From NCBI RefSeq assembly GCF_030317115.1, contig NZ_JASZYF010000023.1, positions 1 through 64,000 on the forward strand: a DNA stretch of 64,000 bases. Direction: 5' to 3'. Each line of letters begins with the position of its first letter. Positions within the stretch are counted from its first letter, which is position 1. Source of the DNA: Variovorax gracilis (lineage in GTDB: Bacteria > Pseudomonadota > Gammaproteobacteria > Burkholderiales > Burkholderiaceae_C). The position numbers and the translations under genes are program-made. The notes under the pieces were generated by a model. The model was not told the origin of the DNA. It ran no database searches and saw only the letters and a list, made by a program, of their open reading frames with translations. Positions 6,976-15,493 of the stretch are shown here, one piece after another.

Positions 6976-8547
6976 TCATGCCAGGGACGGTGGCTGCGTC
7001 GGCGGCGAACTTGGCGTTGGCGTTTCGACTTCGCGCAGGATGATCGCTGCCAGCAGTGCGGCCGCCAGCGCGACGGCGGCGCTGATGAGTGCCGTCACCT
7101 CGAAGGCTTGGGCGAACGCCTCGCGCGACGCATCCTTCAGGCGATCACCCGCCGGTCCGGCAAGTCCCGCCGCCAGATCCGCGGCGGCACCCGGGCTGGA
7201 ACGCGCGGCCTGCGCCGTTTCGAGGGGAACGCCGTCCAGCGCGGCTGCCGCCAGCGCACGCCGGTAGACGGCAACCACCACGCTGCCCAGGATCGCAATG
7301 CCGAGCGCACCGCCGAGCTCCGAGCTGGTCTCGGAAAGCGCCGACGCCGCACCGGCGCGCTCCGGCGGCGCGGTTCTCACCAGCATGTCGACCGCCAGGG
7401 TGAACACGAACGACAGCCCGAGCGACAGGATCCCATAGGCGATCACGAGCATCCGCAAGCCGTTCTCGCGCTCCAGCGCCGCCAGGAGCCCGAAGCCGGC
7501 GGCGGCGAGCACCAGGCCGCCCGCAACGACGAAGCCCGGACGAATCCGGCGCACCACGCGCGCCACCAGGTTGGACCCGACGACGAACGCCAGGCTCGAC
7601 GGCAACGACCACAGCCCCGCCTGGAGCGGCGACAGGCCCAACACGAGTTGCAAGTACTGCGCGATCAGCAGAAAGGCCGCGAATCCGACGAAGAAGCCCA
7701 GCGTGTTGATGGCCAGCGCCGCACTGAAGGCGGGCGCTCGCAAAAGCCGCAAGTCGATCAGCGGATCGGCCAGCTTTGCCTGGCGCCTGACGAAGACGAA
7801 GCCCGTCGCCACGCCCGCTGCCATCATCCCGATCGGCAACGCGCCGATGCCCGACTCGGCGATGCGCTTGAGCCCATAGATCACCGCCAGCACCGCGACG
7901 ATCGAGAGCGCAGCGCTCGGCAGATCGAGGCGGCTCGCCGTGTCGTCGCGGTACTCGGGCAGCAGCCAGGGACCGATGACGAGCAGCAATGCCATGACCG
8001 GCACGCCCACCAGAAACACCGAGCCCCACGCATAGTGCTCCAGCAGCACGCCGCCGACCAATGGGCCGATGGCGCCGCCGACCGCGAAGCTGGTCACCCA
8101 GACGCCGATGGCGATGGTGCGCTCATGGGCATCGAGGAACATGTTGCGGATCAGCGAGAGCGTCGAGGGCGCGAGCGTGGCGCCTGCCACGCCCAGCAGC
8201 GCGCGCGCGGCGATCAGCATCTCGGCACTTGTTGAGAAGGCGGCGAACACCGATGCCACGCCGAAGCAGGCCGCGCCGATCAGCAGCAGCTTGCGCCGCC
8301 CGATGCGGTCACCGAGCGTCCCCATTGTGATCAGCGAACCTGCCAGCATGAAGCCGTAGATGTCGACGATCCACAGCATCTGCGCGCTCGTGGGGCGCAG
8401 CGCCGCACTCAGGTGCGGCACCGCCAGGTTGAGGACCGTCAGGTCCATCGAATAGAGCAGGCACGGCAGCGCAATGACGGCGAGCCCGATCCATTCGCGC
8501 GCCGTCGCCTTCCGATGGGCGCCGGCGCTGGTGTTGAGCGGGCTCAT
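6976..8547 (-). CDS. MFS transporter, DHA2 (EmrB/QacA) family
   Basis: Encodes 523 residues with many hydrophobic helices, consistent with the 14-segment DHA2 exporters. The start region has LYSMDLTVLNLAVPHLSAAL, and loop 2-3 has the GxLGDRIGRRKLLL signature that gates proton-coupled export. GVAGATLAPSTLSL and GGAIGPLVGGVLLEH are the motif C region typical of antiporters. Substrates are probably hydrophobic or cationic drugs. Its start overlaps the stop of the preceding YCII gene by 4 bp (ATGA), so translation is coupled. It is the last gene of the sigma-factor operon. Confidence 0.9.
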   Translation of the reverse strand: MSPLNTSAGAHRKATAREWIGLAVIALPCLLYSMDLTVLNLAVPHLSAALRPTSAQMLWIVDIYGFMLAGSLITMGTLGDRIGRRKLLLIGAACFGVASVFAAFSTSAEMLIAARALLGVAGATLAPSTLSLIRNMFLDAHERTIAIGVWVTSFAVGGAIGPLVGGVLLEHYAWGSVFLVGVPVMALLLVIGPWLLPEYRDDTASRLDLPSAALSIVAVLAVIYGLKRIAESGIGALPIGMMAAGVATGFVFVRRQAKLADPLIDLRLLRAPAFSAALAINTLGFFVGFAAFLLIAQYLQLVLGLSPLQAGLWSLPSSLAFVVGSNLVARVVRRIRPGFVVAGGLVLAAAGFGLLAALERENGLRMLVIAYGILSLGLSFVFTLAVDMLVRTAPPERAGAASALSETSSELGGALGIAILGSVVVAVYRRALAAAALDGVPLETAQAARSSPGAAADLAAGLAGPAGDRLKDASREAFAQAFEVTALISAAVALAAALLAAIILREVETPTPSSPPTQPPSLA

Positions 8548-8918
8548 CGCGCATCTCCCGCAGCGCCTTCGAGCGGCGCAAGGACCGGGCGCACCTCGAT
8601 GCTGCCCACGCGTGCCGAGGGAATGCCTGCAGCCATGCGCAGGGCGTCCTCGTCGCTTGCCGCGTCCACGAGATAGAAGCCCCCGAGCTGCTCATTGGTC
8701 TCGACGAAAGGACCATCGGTCACGGACAGCTTGCCGTTGCGCATGCGCACGACCACCGCCTTGTCGGCGGACTCCAGCCCTTCGGAGGCGATCAGGTGGC
8801 CGCTCGCGCTCAGTTCATCGTCGTAGTCGAGGTGCGCGTTCACGAAGGCCGGCAGCTCGCCCGGCGGGATCGCATCCATCTGCGCCTGCGTCGCGAAAAT
8901 CATGCAGAGGTATCTCAT
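8544..8918 (-). CDS. YCII/DGPF-domain protein (1)
   Basis: Encodes 124 residues starting MRYLCMIFATQAQMDAIPP and containing VTDGPFVETNEQLGGFYLVD, the DGPF motif of YCII-related proteins, followed by ARVGSIEVRPV. These proteins have a dimeric alpha/beta barrel fold with unknown function and are regularly encoded next to ECF42-type sigma factors. The gene overlaps the next YCII gene upstream and the MFS gene downstream by 4 bp each. The two YCII proteins are close paralogues, suggesting a local duplication or a heterodimer. Confidence 0.9.
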   Translation of the reverse strand: MRYLCMIFATQAQMDAIPPGELPAFVNAHLDYDDELSASGHLIASEGLESADKAVVVRMRNGKLSVTDGPFVETNEQLGGFYLVDAASDEDALRMAAGIPSARVGSIEVRPVLAPLEGAAGDAR

Positions 8919-9289
8919 GCCGCGCTCACTTCCATGCGATCGACCCTGGCGATGGGCCGCACTTCGATGCTGCCCACGCGCGCGAGCGGAACTTTCGAAG
9001 CGATCTGGATGGCTGCATTGAGATCATCGGCTTCGATCAGGATGAAGCCGCCGAGTGGCTCCCTGGTCTCGACAAAGGGCCCGCCCGTCCGCGTCATCCT
9101 GCCTCCCTGCCGCAGCTGTACGACCCTGGCGTGCCTCACGCGCTGCAAGGCATGCGCAACAGCGAGTTGGCCACGCGACGCAAGTTCTTCGTGGTAGGCG
9201 ATCGATTCGGCGGCGAGCGCAGCACTCGCGTCGTTGGACAGCGCGTCGAGCAGCGCCTCTTCGACATAGACCAGGCACAGGTATTTCAT
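8915..9289 (-). CDS. YCII/DGPF-domain protein (2)
   Basis: Encodes 124 residues starting MKYLCLVYVEEALLDALSND. The usual DGPF is here TGGPFVETREPLGGFILIE, so the first Asp of the signature is Gly. The ARVGSIEVRPI end matches the downstream paralogue. The ATG at 9289 was chosen over much longer upstream extensions because every YCII protein of this group begins MKYL or MRYL. A promoter resembling the ECF42 consensus lies 39-65 bp upstream, making this the first target gene of the neighbouring sigma factor. Confidence 0.9.
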   Translation of the reverse strand: MKYLCLVYVEEALLDALSNDASAALAAESIAYHEELASRGQLAVAHALQRVRHARVVQLRQGGRMTRTGGPFVETREPLGGFILIEADDLNAAIQIASKVPLARVGSIEVRPIARVDRMEVSAA

Positions 9290-9327
9290 GGAACTCTCCA
9301 GGACATGGGGTGATGGGACACCCACTG

Positions 9328-9354
9328 GTCGAATGGCAGGCCCGGGGATCGACA
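9328..9354 (-). promoter_or_regulatory. Putative ECF42-type promoter
   Basis: On the minus strand: TGTCGA at 9354-9349, then 17 bp, then CGAC at 9331-9328. As I recall the published ECF42 studies, target promoters carry TGTCGA in the -35 region and CGA(T/C) in the -10 region. Placement fits transcription of the YCII-YCII-MFS genes, with a leader of roughly 30 nt. Confidence 0.6.
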
Positions 9355-9417
9355 TCCGTCCGCCGGGGCCGCACAGGAAATTTGTATCGGCATGCATCGC
9401 CTGCCGTTTGTCGCAGC

Positions 9418-10704
9418 CTAGGCCGGCAGCGCGGCCAGTCTTCGTTCCAGGAACTTGCGCTCGGGCCCCTGGCGCGCGAGCGTCAGTGCGCGTTCGTACG
9501 CGCAACGGGCTTCCGCCGTGCGGCCGAGCCGACGGCAGAGATCGGCGCGTGCCGCGTGCGCCAGGTGATAGTCCCCGAGTTCGCCGCGCGCGAGGATGCC
9601 GTCGATGAGCGCCAGGCCGACTGCCGGGCCGTCGCACATGGCGATCGCGACGGCGCGATTCAGCTCCACCACTGGCGAGGGCTCGGCCCTCAACAGTACT
9701 TCGTAGAGACCGACGATCTGCGCCCAGTCGGTCGTGGCCGCATCGGCGGCTTCCGCATGGACGGCCGCGATGGCGGCTTGCAGCGTGTAGGGGCCAATGC
9801 GGCGCGACGCCAAGGCGCGGGTCACCAGCGCGGACCCTTCGGCGATCAGGTCCCGCCTCCAGAGGCCGCGGTCCTGCTCGTCGAGCAGCACCAGATCGCC
9901 CGACGCGGACGTGCGCGCGGCACGGCGCGACTCCTGCAGGAGCATCAGCGCCAGCAGCCCCCTGACCTCGGACTCCGGAAGCAGATCGTGCAGGAGCCGT
10001 CCCAGGCGGATCGCCTCGGCGGACAGATCGGCCCGTGTCAGCGTTTCGCCCGAGGAGGCGGCATAGCCCTCCTTGAAGACCAGGTAGATCACGCGCAGCA
10101 CGGCATCCAGCCGCTGCGGCAAGTCCGCTGGCGAAGGGACCTGGTACGGAATGCGCGCGTCGCGGATCCTGGCTTTGGCGCGAACGATGCGCTGGGCCAT
10201 GGTGGGTGCGGGCACCAGGAAGGCGCTGGCGATGTCTTCGGTCGCGAGCCCGCACACCGCGCGCAGCGTGAGCGCGATCTGTGCGTCAGGCGCCAGCGCA
10301 GGATTGCAGCAGGTGAAGACCAGCCGAAGACGATCGTCCTCGAGCACGTCCGCCTCTTCGTCCCAAGCGGGTGCGGCATCCGGCGCCGTCTCGACGGCCT
10401 CCGTCGCGTCATCCCACGCCTGGAAACGCGCACGGCGGCGCATGGCGTCGATGGCCTTGAAACGCCCCGCCGACACCAGCCACGCCCGGGGATGTTCAGG
10501 GACTCCCATCGTGGGCCACTGTTCGAGCGCAGCGCGGAAACCATCGTGCAAGGCTTCCTCGGCCAGATCGAAATCGCCGAGAAGCCGAACCAGCGTGGCG
10601 AAGATGCGGCGCGACTCGTCGCGGTACAGCGCGTCCAGCGTTTCGCGCACGCCCTCGAGCGCCGATCCCGCAGTCCGCTGTACCGAAGTGGATTTCATGG
10701 GCAT
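9418..10704 (-). CDS. ECF sigma factor with long C-terminal extension (ECF42-type)
   Basis: Encodes about 428 residues. The first 170 hold sigma region 2 (LDALYRDESRRIFATLVRLLGDFDLAEEALHD) and region 4 (LTLRAVCGLATEDIASAFLVPAPTMAQRIVRAKARIRDA). The remaining 250 are helical, TPR-like and rich in ARxDLCRRLGRTAEAR-type repeats, ending KFLERRLAALPA. This architecture, plus adjacent YCII/DGPF genes, is that of ECF42 sigma factors, which carry no anti-sigma gene and are thought to be controlled through their C-terminal extension. An ATG at 10698 is an equally possible start; neither has a strong ribosome site. The gene leads an operon with two YCII proteins and an exporter. Confidence 0.88.
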   Translation of the reverse strand: MPMKSTSVQRTAGSALEGVRETLDALYRDESRRIFATLVRLLGDFDLAEEALHDGFRAALEQWPTMGVPEHPRAWLVSAGRFKAIDAMRRRARFQAWDDATEAVETAPDAAPAWDEEADVLEDDRLRLVFTCCNPALAPDAQIALTLRAVCGLATEDIASAFLVPAPTMAQRIVRAKARIRDARIPYQVPSPADLPQRLDAVLRVIYLVFKEGYAASSGETLTRADLSAEAIRLGRLLHDLLPESEVRGLLALMLLQESRRAARTSASGDLVLLDEQDRGLWRRDLIAEGSALVTRALASRRIGPYTLQAAIAAVHAEAADAATTDWAQIVGLYEVLLRAEPSPVVELNRAVAIAMCDGPAVGLALIDGILARGELGDYHLAHAARADLCRRLGRTAEARCAYERALTLARQGPERKFLERRLAALPA

Positions 10705-10853
10705 CCGTTGCCGTCGTGGGGTTGAGATCGAAGCTGCTGCCTGGCTGGCGAGCCGTGGACATTCTCCATCCGGAGGCGATCGGCAGCAGCCGGACGCTGA
10801 ATGGCGCCCGTGACGCGCGGCGATCGCAGCCCTGCGTCGAAGCGTCCCCAAGG

Positions 10854-11888
10854 CTACTTCTTGATGCCCTGCCTGGTCAGCCACTGGTCGATCAAGCCGC
10901 CGATCTGGTCTGAATTGCGGTCCATCATCAGCATGTGCGTGTTTCCGTGGATGGCCACTTCCGGCAGCAGGAGCCGGTCACCGGTCCCCCCGGCGCGCAC
11001 GAGGTTCGTCCGGAATCTTTCCTGCTGGGCGGTGATCCGGCCCCAGAACGGGAACTTGTCGAGGTTGTCACCCCAGACCCAGAGCATCGGCACACCCTTG
11101 ATGCGCGCGAAGTCGGTGGTGTCGGGATTCGGCGAGCCCGACGTTTCCACCGCGACCAGCGCCTTGACCTTGTCCGGGTACTTGAGCGCCGAGTTGAATG
11201 CGAAGTTGCCGCCCTGGCTGTGCACCAGAATGACGCAGGGGCAGACCTTCTGAACATAGGCGTCGTAGGCAGCCTGCGTGGCCGCGTCGTTGGTGCCCCA
11301 GCGCGGGATCGCCTGCTTGGCGAACTGGTCGAAGGCGGCGACCGGAAACTGGGTTCCGGGGAAGGTCTTGCGTTGGACCGGATCAGTGGCGTAAGAGCCC
11401 GTGTCGCCGATGCGGAACAGTTCCCAGCCTTCCTTCTTGGGTCTGAAGAAAGGCTCGCTCTTGAAGATCTCCGGGTATCGCGCCCAGGAGGCTCGCCCCC
11501 GCTCCACCGCGTCGCTGACGTAGACGTCGTATCCGGCGCGAAGAAAGTAGTCTTCCCAGCCCGGCGCGCCGTCCGGCTTGGTCTCGAAGGTCACCCCCGA
11601 CAGGCCACCGCCGTGCCACATCAGGAGCGGGTACTTCGCCTTCGGGCTTGCGAGTCGGGTGTAGCGCGCGTAAAGCGCCTCGACTTCGAAGTCGCCATTG
11701 GGATCGAGCTTCAGAGGAGGGGCTCCTGGCGTGAAGCTCAACTCTTTCTCCGGCAAGCCGGAGAGGGTGACGGCGCGTCCACCCACATGGAAGCTGCCGA
11801 CCTCCGAAACTTGGAGCGCACCGGTCGCGCAGCCCGCGAGGGCGGCGATGCACAGACTTGCGGCTGCGCATGTCCATAACGTCTTCAT
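10854..11888 (-). CDS. Alpha/beta hydrolase lipoprotein (esterase-like)
   Basis: Encodes 344 residues with a lipoprotein signal ending LAALAGC (Cys20), so it is probably anchored in the outer membrane or periplasm. The body is an alpha/beta hydrolase: an oxyanion-region LMWHGGGLSG at about residue 90, nucleophile Ser224 in VHSQGGNFAF, and a likely catalytic His318 in GNTHMLMMDRNS. A run of Cys residues (CPCVIL) sits just before the nucleophile strand. It resembles secreted esterases of unknown substrate. It stands alone between the sigma-factor operon and a broken hydrolase gene on the same strand. Confidence 0.85.
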   Translation of the reverse strand: MKTLWTCAAASLCIAALAGCATGALQVSEVGSFHVGGRAVTLSGLPEKELSFTPGAPPLKLDPNGDFEVEALYARYTRLASPKAKYPLLMWHGGGLSGVTFETKPDGAPGWEDYFLRAGYDVYVSDAVERGRASWARYPEIFKSEPFFRPKKEGWELFRIGDTGSYATDPVQRKTFPGTQFPVAAFDQFAKQAIPRWGTNDAATQAAYDAYVQKVCPCVILVHSQGGNFAFNSALKYPDKVKALVAVETSGSPNPDTTDFARIKGVPMLWVWGDNLDKFPFWGRITAQQERFRTNLVRAGGTGDRLLLPEVAIHGNTHMLMMDRNSDQIGGLIDQWLTRQGIKK

Positions 11889-11996
11889 GGGCGGTCTCCT
11901 TGGTCGCCGCAGTCTATGCGAGCGCCTGGTCGCCCGTTGCGCGGGCGCCGTGCGCCGCCGGATCTTGCGATTCAGCGCTGGTCATCTTGCCATGGC

Positions 11997-12380
11997 CTAC
12001 TTCGCTGGGAGCGGCTGGTTCAGGAACTGCTTCGTCGCCGCGAGGAAGACCTCGGCACCGTCCGCATGCGCAACATGCCCTGCGAACGGAATGTTCAGCA
12101 AATGCGCATGAGGCAGGAGGCCCCGCAACTCGACAGCGTCGGCGGCCGACGTGAGGTGATCCTCATCTTCTCGCACAACGAGGACGCGCGCCTGAATTCG
12201 CGACACAGTGCCGCCCGGATGTCCGGACGGCCCTTCGTCGAGCCACCCCGGGACCACGGCGGACACCAGACGCGGGAAGTCCGGTTCGGGATTCAGGCGC
12301 TCGTAGGTCTCCACTGTCTCCGGGAACTTGGCCTTCCAGCTGGCGGCCGTGATCGGCGGGCCACGCCAGGGAGGCGACTC
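11997..12380 (-). pseudogene. C-terminal remnant of an alpha/beta hydrolase
   Basis: About 127 codons read as the lid and C-terminal half of an alpha/beta hydrolase. They include FPETVETYERLNPEPDFPRL, a strand RVLVVREDEDHLTS with the acid residue, and IPFAGHVAHADGAEVFLAAT with the catalytic His. No start codon, oxyanion loop or nucleophile elbow precedes it; the upstream codons belong to a different small gene. It is therefore taken as a 5'-truncated relic. It could alternatively be an unusual small protein starting at an internal codon, which I consider less likely. Confidence 0.6.
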
Positions 12381-12381
12381 C

Positions 12382-12687
12382 CTAGCGAAAACAGGAATCG
12401 GACGCCATTGTCCAGTTCTCTTCAGGCACCTGGCGACCTTGGCTGGTCGGGCGCAGCTTCGGTGGGTTCGGGGTGAGCAGCCGGACGACCAAGTCTCCCT
12501 GGAGCGTCTTGAATGTGTCGTAGCGATCGGCACAGTCCAGCGGATCTCCGTTGCCGAGATAGAACCTCGGCTCCCGTTGCTTCTCGACAACGCCGCGCGT
12601 GGTCTTTTCGACGAACGTTTGGGTGCGGCGGAAGACGACATGCACGCGCCCGTCGGATCCAAGCGCTCGAAATACGTCGGTTCGCAT
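12382..12687 (-). CDS. Small hypothetical protein
   Basis: Encodes 101 residues starting MRTDVFRALGSDGRVHVVFR. The middle holds REPRFYLGNGDPLDCADRYD and then TFKTLQGDLVVRLL, a mixed strand-rich pattern seen in small uncharacterised proteobacterial proteins (parsed as a sequence with antiparallel strands ending in VVRL). The last 28 residues (after LLTPNPPK) look less conserved and may have been altered by the truncation of the hydrolase that follows. No membrane segment is present. Function unknown. Confidence 0.5.
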   Translation of the reverse strand: MRTDVFRALGSDGRVHVVFRRTQTFVEKTTRGVVEKQREPRFYLGNGDPLDCADRYDTFKTLQGDLVVRLLTPNPPKLRPTSQGRQVPEENWTMASDSCFR

Positions 12688-13106
12688 GATCGTGCCACCA
12701 AACTGATGTTTTTAGCATCTCAGAACCGGTGGTCCCCTCTCGTAGGAGCTTGGCGCGGGCACCAGCGGCGTTGCGTCCGACCCGACCGGATCCATGCGTC
12801 CCCAACATGCGCTGCTTGGCGACCCGCTGGCAGTCGGCAGCCGAGGATCGAAGAAGTTCCTCAGGCGAGGGAACCTCGGACTGCTCGACGCGCCGCGAGT
12901 CGAATGCACCCGCCCAGACAAGAAAACTGAAGAATGATTGTGAGCGCCGTCAATTCATTTCAGGCCGAGTTCAACTTGGCAATCCAAGCGGTCGCCCGTG
13001 ATATGAGGCTTGAACCGAGATCCCGCGCGCTCACGGTCCGGACGCGTCATTGCAGGGAGAACCGACTTTCGTGGGCGCACGCGGCCCGGTCCGACCCGGA
13101 TGGCCC
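12688..13106. other. Intergenic region without recognisable gene
   Basis: Short frames exist on both strands but none shows a motif or believable composition. The stretch around 12940-12960 is relatively AT-rich (GTCAATTCATTTC). No promoter, repeat or RNA gene could be assigned. Confidence 0.4.
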
Positions 13107-13361
13107 CTAGCCTGTGCCGCCGGATGCAAGACCCCAAGCGCCACGCCCCTGCTCGAACGGCATGCATCGCCACATGGACGCACCAATGAGAAGGAGCGTC
13201 TCATAGTCGGCACCGTCAAGCGTTGGCCGCAGCCTCTCCAGCAACTCAGCCAGCAACGAGATCGCGTCGCTTGATGAGAGCGCGCAACCGTCACTCGCCA
13301 GTCGGGCCATGAGCTCAACCAGATCGTGTCGAGCCATCTCGGAATGGACGGAATGCGGCAT
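13107..13361 (-). CDS. Small hypothetical helical protein
   Basis: Encodes 84 residues from the ATG at 13361 (76 from an alternative at 13337, which has a weak CCGAG ahead). The core reads ARHDLVELMARLASDGCALS followed by SSDAISLLAELLERLRPTLDGADYETLLLIGASMWR, three or four amphipathic helices. The acidic and leucine content differs strongly from the Arg/Pro shadow frames around it. The family is not recognised. It is isolated between two gene-poor stretches. Confidence 0.55.
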   Translation of the reverse strand: MPHSVHSEMARHDLVELMARLASDGCALSSSDAISLLAELLERLRPTLDGADYETLLLIGASMWRCMPFEQGRGAWGLASGGTG

Positions 13362-14201
13362 GCACGCCACAAGTGCGGACGCGCCTTGGATGCTCGTGCC
13401 GGATAGTGCCGATGACAGCTCGATCGGTCGCACGCCCGCGACTGCCGGTGGTACCTCGGCAGGGGACAGGAGTGAACGCCTGCGGATGGATCGCAAACGG
13501 GGCACGGACTGGCGCCGTCGACAGCCGCTTCGTGTGCGGAAATGTCACCGAGCGCTGATTTCGGGCTCGCATGAGCCGGGGCCGTGGCGAAGAGCGCGCC
13601 GGCCGGCGCGGCGGTGACGGCACACACCCCGAGGTGGGCAGAACGATTCGGTTCATTGGTACTCCGGCAGAGGAAAACCCCTCTGCCGTCCCTCAACGCG
13701 CGAGCCACCGCCAAGGGTCACGTCTGCTTTGTGAAGATGATTGCCAAACGTCTCAGCCCGGGCAGGCGGCTCGGGCGGTCGTCAATACGCACGAGGCTGT
13801 TCCACGAGGCACTTCTTCAAGAAGACACCGGAGTATTGAAGCCGGGTTCGCGCATCGGGAATCGGAGGCGAATCATTCCTGTTGCGCTGCGCGCCCTGCA
13901 AGGTTTGAAGACCGCCATACTGCAAATGCAAGAATGAATCTTCAATTTGCAGAACTTGCACGGCGTGGCTTTCTCGCGCCGACGCCGAACTTCCGCGCTC
14001 GATCCAGCTGAGTAGAGCGCGCGCCGGACCGAGGCAAGACGACGCTGTGCGGCAGCCTCATTTCTGGCAAGCCTGACGGAATGCCGGACGGGGCCAACAC
14101 GGGTGGTTTTGCCGGCGAGCATTCGCGCGACTTCCCGGCCCTCGGTGCGAACAGGTCGCTTCGCGCACCGGGACTCGGGCCGGCCTGCGCGTTGCCGCCA
14201 T
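13362..14201. other. Gene-poor 0.8-kb region
   Basis: No frame here is convincing. A minus-strand stretch near 13560-13650 reads like a degenerate export signal (SAHLGVCAVTAAPAGALFAT followed by APAHA) but continues into low-complexity sequence. It may be decayed DNA. A locally AT-rich patch lies at 13890-13960. Confidence 0.4.
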
Positions 14202-14456
14202 TCACGGTAGGTTGAACTCGACTCGGATGCGGTCCCCTACCGTCTGGCCGTCCGAACTTTCGGGCTGCACATAGTTGTCGCCGATCGATGCGCACATCTG
14301 CACCACCAGCTTGGCGTAATCCACCACGTTCTGATCAAGCGGATCCCCGGCCCGAATCAACCCAGCTTGCTCAGCCGCCTGACTGAACAACTCCATGGGG
14401 TCGCGCGGGCCGACCGGGTCGTTGTCTTCGTTCTCGGTGACGTAGGTGTAGAGCAT
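14202..14456 (-). CDS. Small hypothetical protein
   Basis: Encodes 84 residues starting MLYTYVTENEDNDPVGPRDP. It is acidic and has MELFSQAAEQAGLIRAGDPL followed by NVVDYAKLVVQMCASIGDNY, then a strand ending RIRVEFNLP. The ATG at 14456 is preferred over a TTG two codons upstream because AGGAG ends 6 bp before it. No domain is recognised. It diverges from the DUF5990 gene across about 350 bp. Confidence 0.7.
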   Translation of the reverse strand: MLYTYVTENEDNDPVGPRDPMELFSQAAEQAGLIRAGDPLDQNVVDYAKLVVQMCASIGDNYVQPESSDGQTVGDRIRVEFNLP

Positions 14457-14810
14457 CGCCAACTCCTGGGAATGTGACCTGTGTCCAGCATACCGCCGCC
14501 GGGCCCAATGGGTTGCGCAGGTGCGCCAGCGGACGCGTGGGTCGCTTCGGCCCGAAAATCAAACTCGCCCGCAGCAACGTCGATTCCGAAGGCAAAGGCG
14601 TCCCGATTCCGAACCTGCGCATCCTGCTCGGTGGCCAAGGTCGAGGTGGCCCCCATCATCGCCGGGCAGGTCGGCTCTGTCGGCATGGCCCGACCCTCTC
14701 GGGCAGGGCGCGATGCGCCGTGTCTCGCATGCCCGGTCGGTCCGCCGGCACCGTGCGCTATCCTGAGACCTTGGCGCAAGCCGGCATCGATTTCGTGTTT
14801 GGACAAGCAC
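14457..14810. other. Divergent intergenic region
   Basis: This 354-bp gap separates two divergent genes. The minus-strand frame around 14500-14700 (TLATEQDAQVRNRDAFAFGI and what follows) has a somewhat coding-like composition, but it has no convincing start or homology, so it is left unannotated. Confidence 0.35.
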
Positions 14811-15272
14811 ATGAAGAGCGCAACCGCACCTCAACTCCAGGTCATCGTGGTCGTCCTGGCACCGCCTCCCGGAGTCCGGTTCGCCCTGCAGAAAGGGCGC
14901 GATGAACTGCTGCCGCCGTATGCATCGACGGGGGATTCCCTCGCGTTTGGCATCACCATGGATCTCGGGCCGGTGCTTGCAGACGGATCGTTCAACTTCC
15001 GCGGTGCCTTCGCGCAGGGCACACCCACCGACCGATTCGTCTATCTGAACTCCGGCACCCTGGCGGGTCAATCCGAGTCGCCCTGGGTGCGTAGAGCGAA
15101 GATCAAGATGGCCGGCATTCCTCGGCACCTGGTGGAGGCCGCATTGGACGACCCGGGACGTGCCATCGAAGCCCGCATCCTGGGCACCGCGCGAGATGGG
15201 GGGCCCGTGTGCGCGAGCGTTCAACCCCCTGCGATCACCTGGCAGCTGACAGCGCACCCTCCGCTGGCTTGA
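14811..15272 (+). CDS. DUF5990 family protein
   Basis: Encodes 153 residues starting MKSATAPQLQVIVVVLAPPP. The pattern matches DUF5990: PPGVRFALQKGRDELLPPYA, a strand GDSLAFGITMDLG, then FNFRGAFAQGTPTDRFVYLN and GQSESPWVRRAKIKMAGI. The family has unknown function and a compact beta-rich fold. The start agrees with the usual N-terminus, although a much longer upstream open frame exists. It stands alone. Confidence 0.8.
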   Translation: MKSATAPQLQVIVVVLAPPPGVRFALQKGRDELLPPYASTGDSLAFGITMDLGPVLADGSFNFRGAFAQGTPTDRFVYLNSGTLAGQSESPWVRRAKIKMAGIPRHLVEAALDDPGRAIEARILGTARDGGPVCASVQPPAITWQLTAHPPLA

Positions 15273-15493
15273 GGATTGACCCGTCAATCGCGTGGGACCC
15301 GACCAGTGGCCAGCCACGCGCGCATTGGACGCCGTCGTCTGAAGCTCGCCGGTGCCTCTAGGTGGGCGACCGTCCTATCTGCGGTGAATCCCCAGGGCGA
15401 CGATTGCTGCATGCTTGGAACGGGCTCCGGCTGGCGGGTCAACGCGATCGCGGAAGCCCTCGGAGTGCCGCTGATCGACCACGTCACGCGCAG

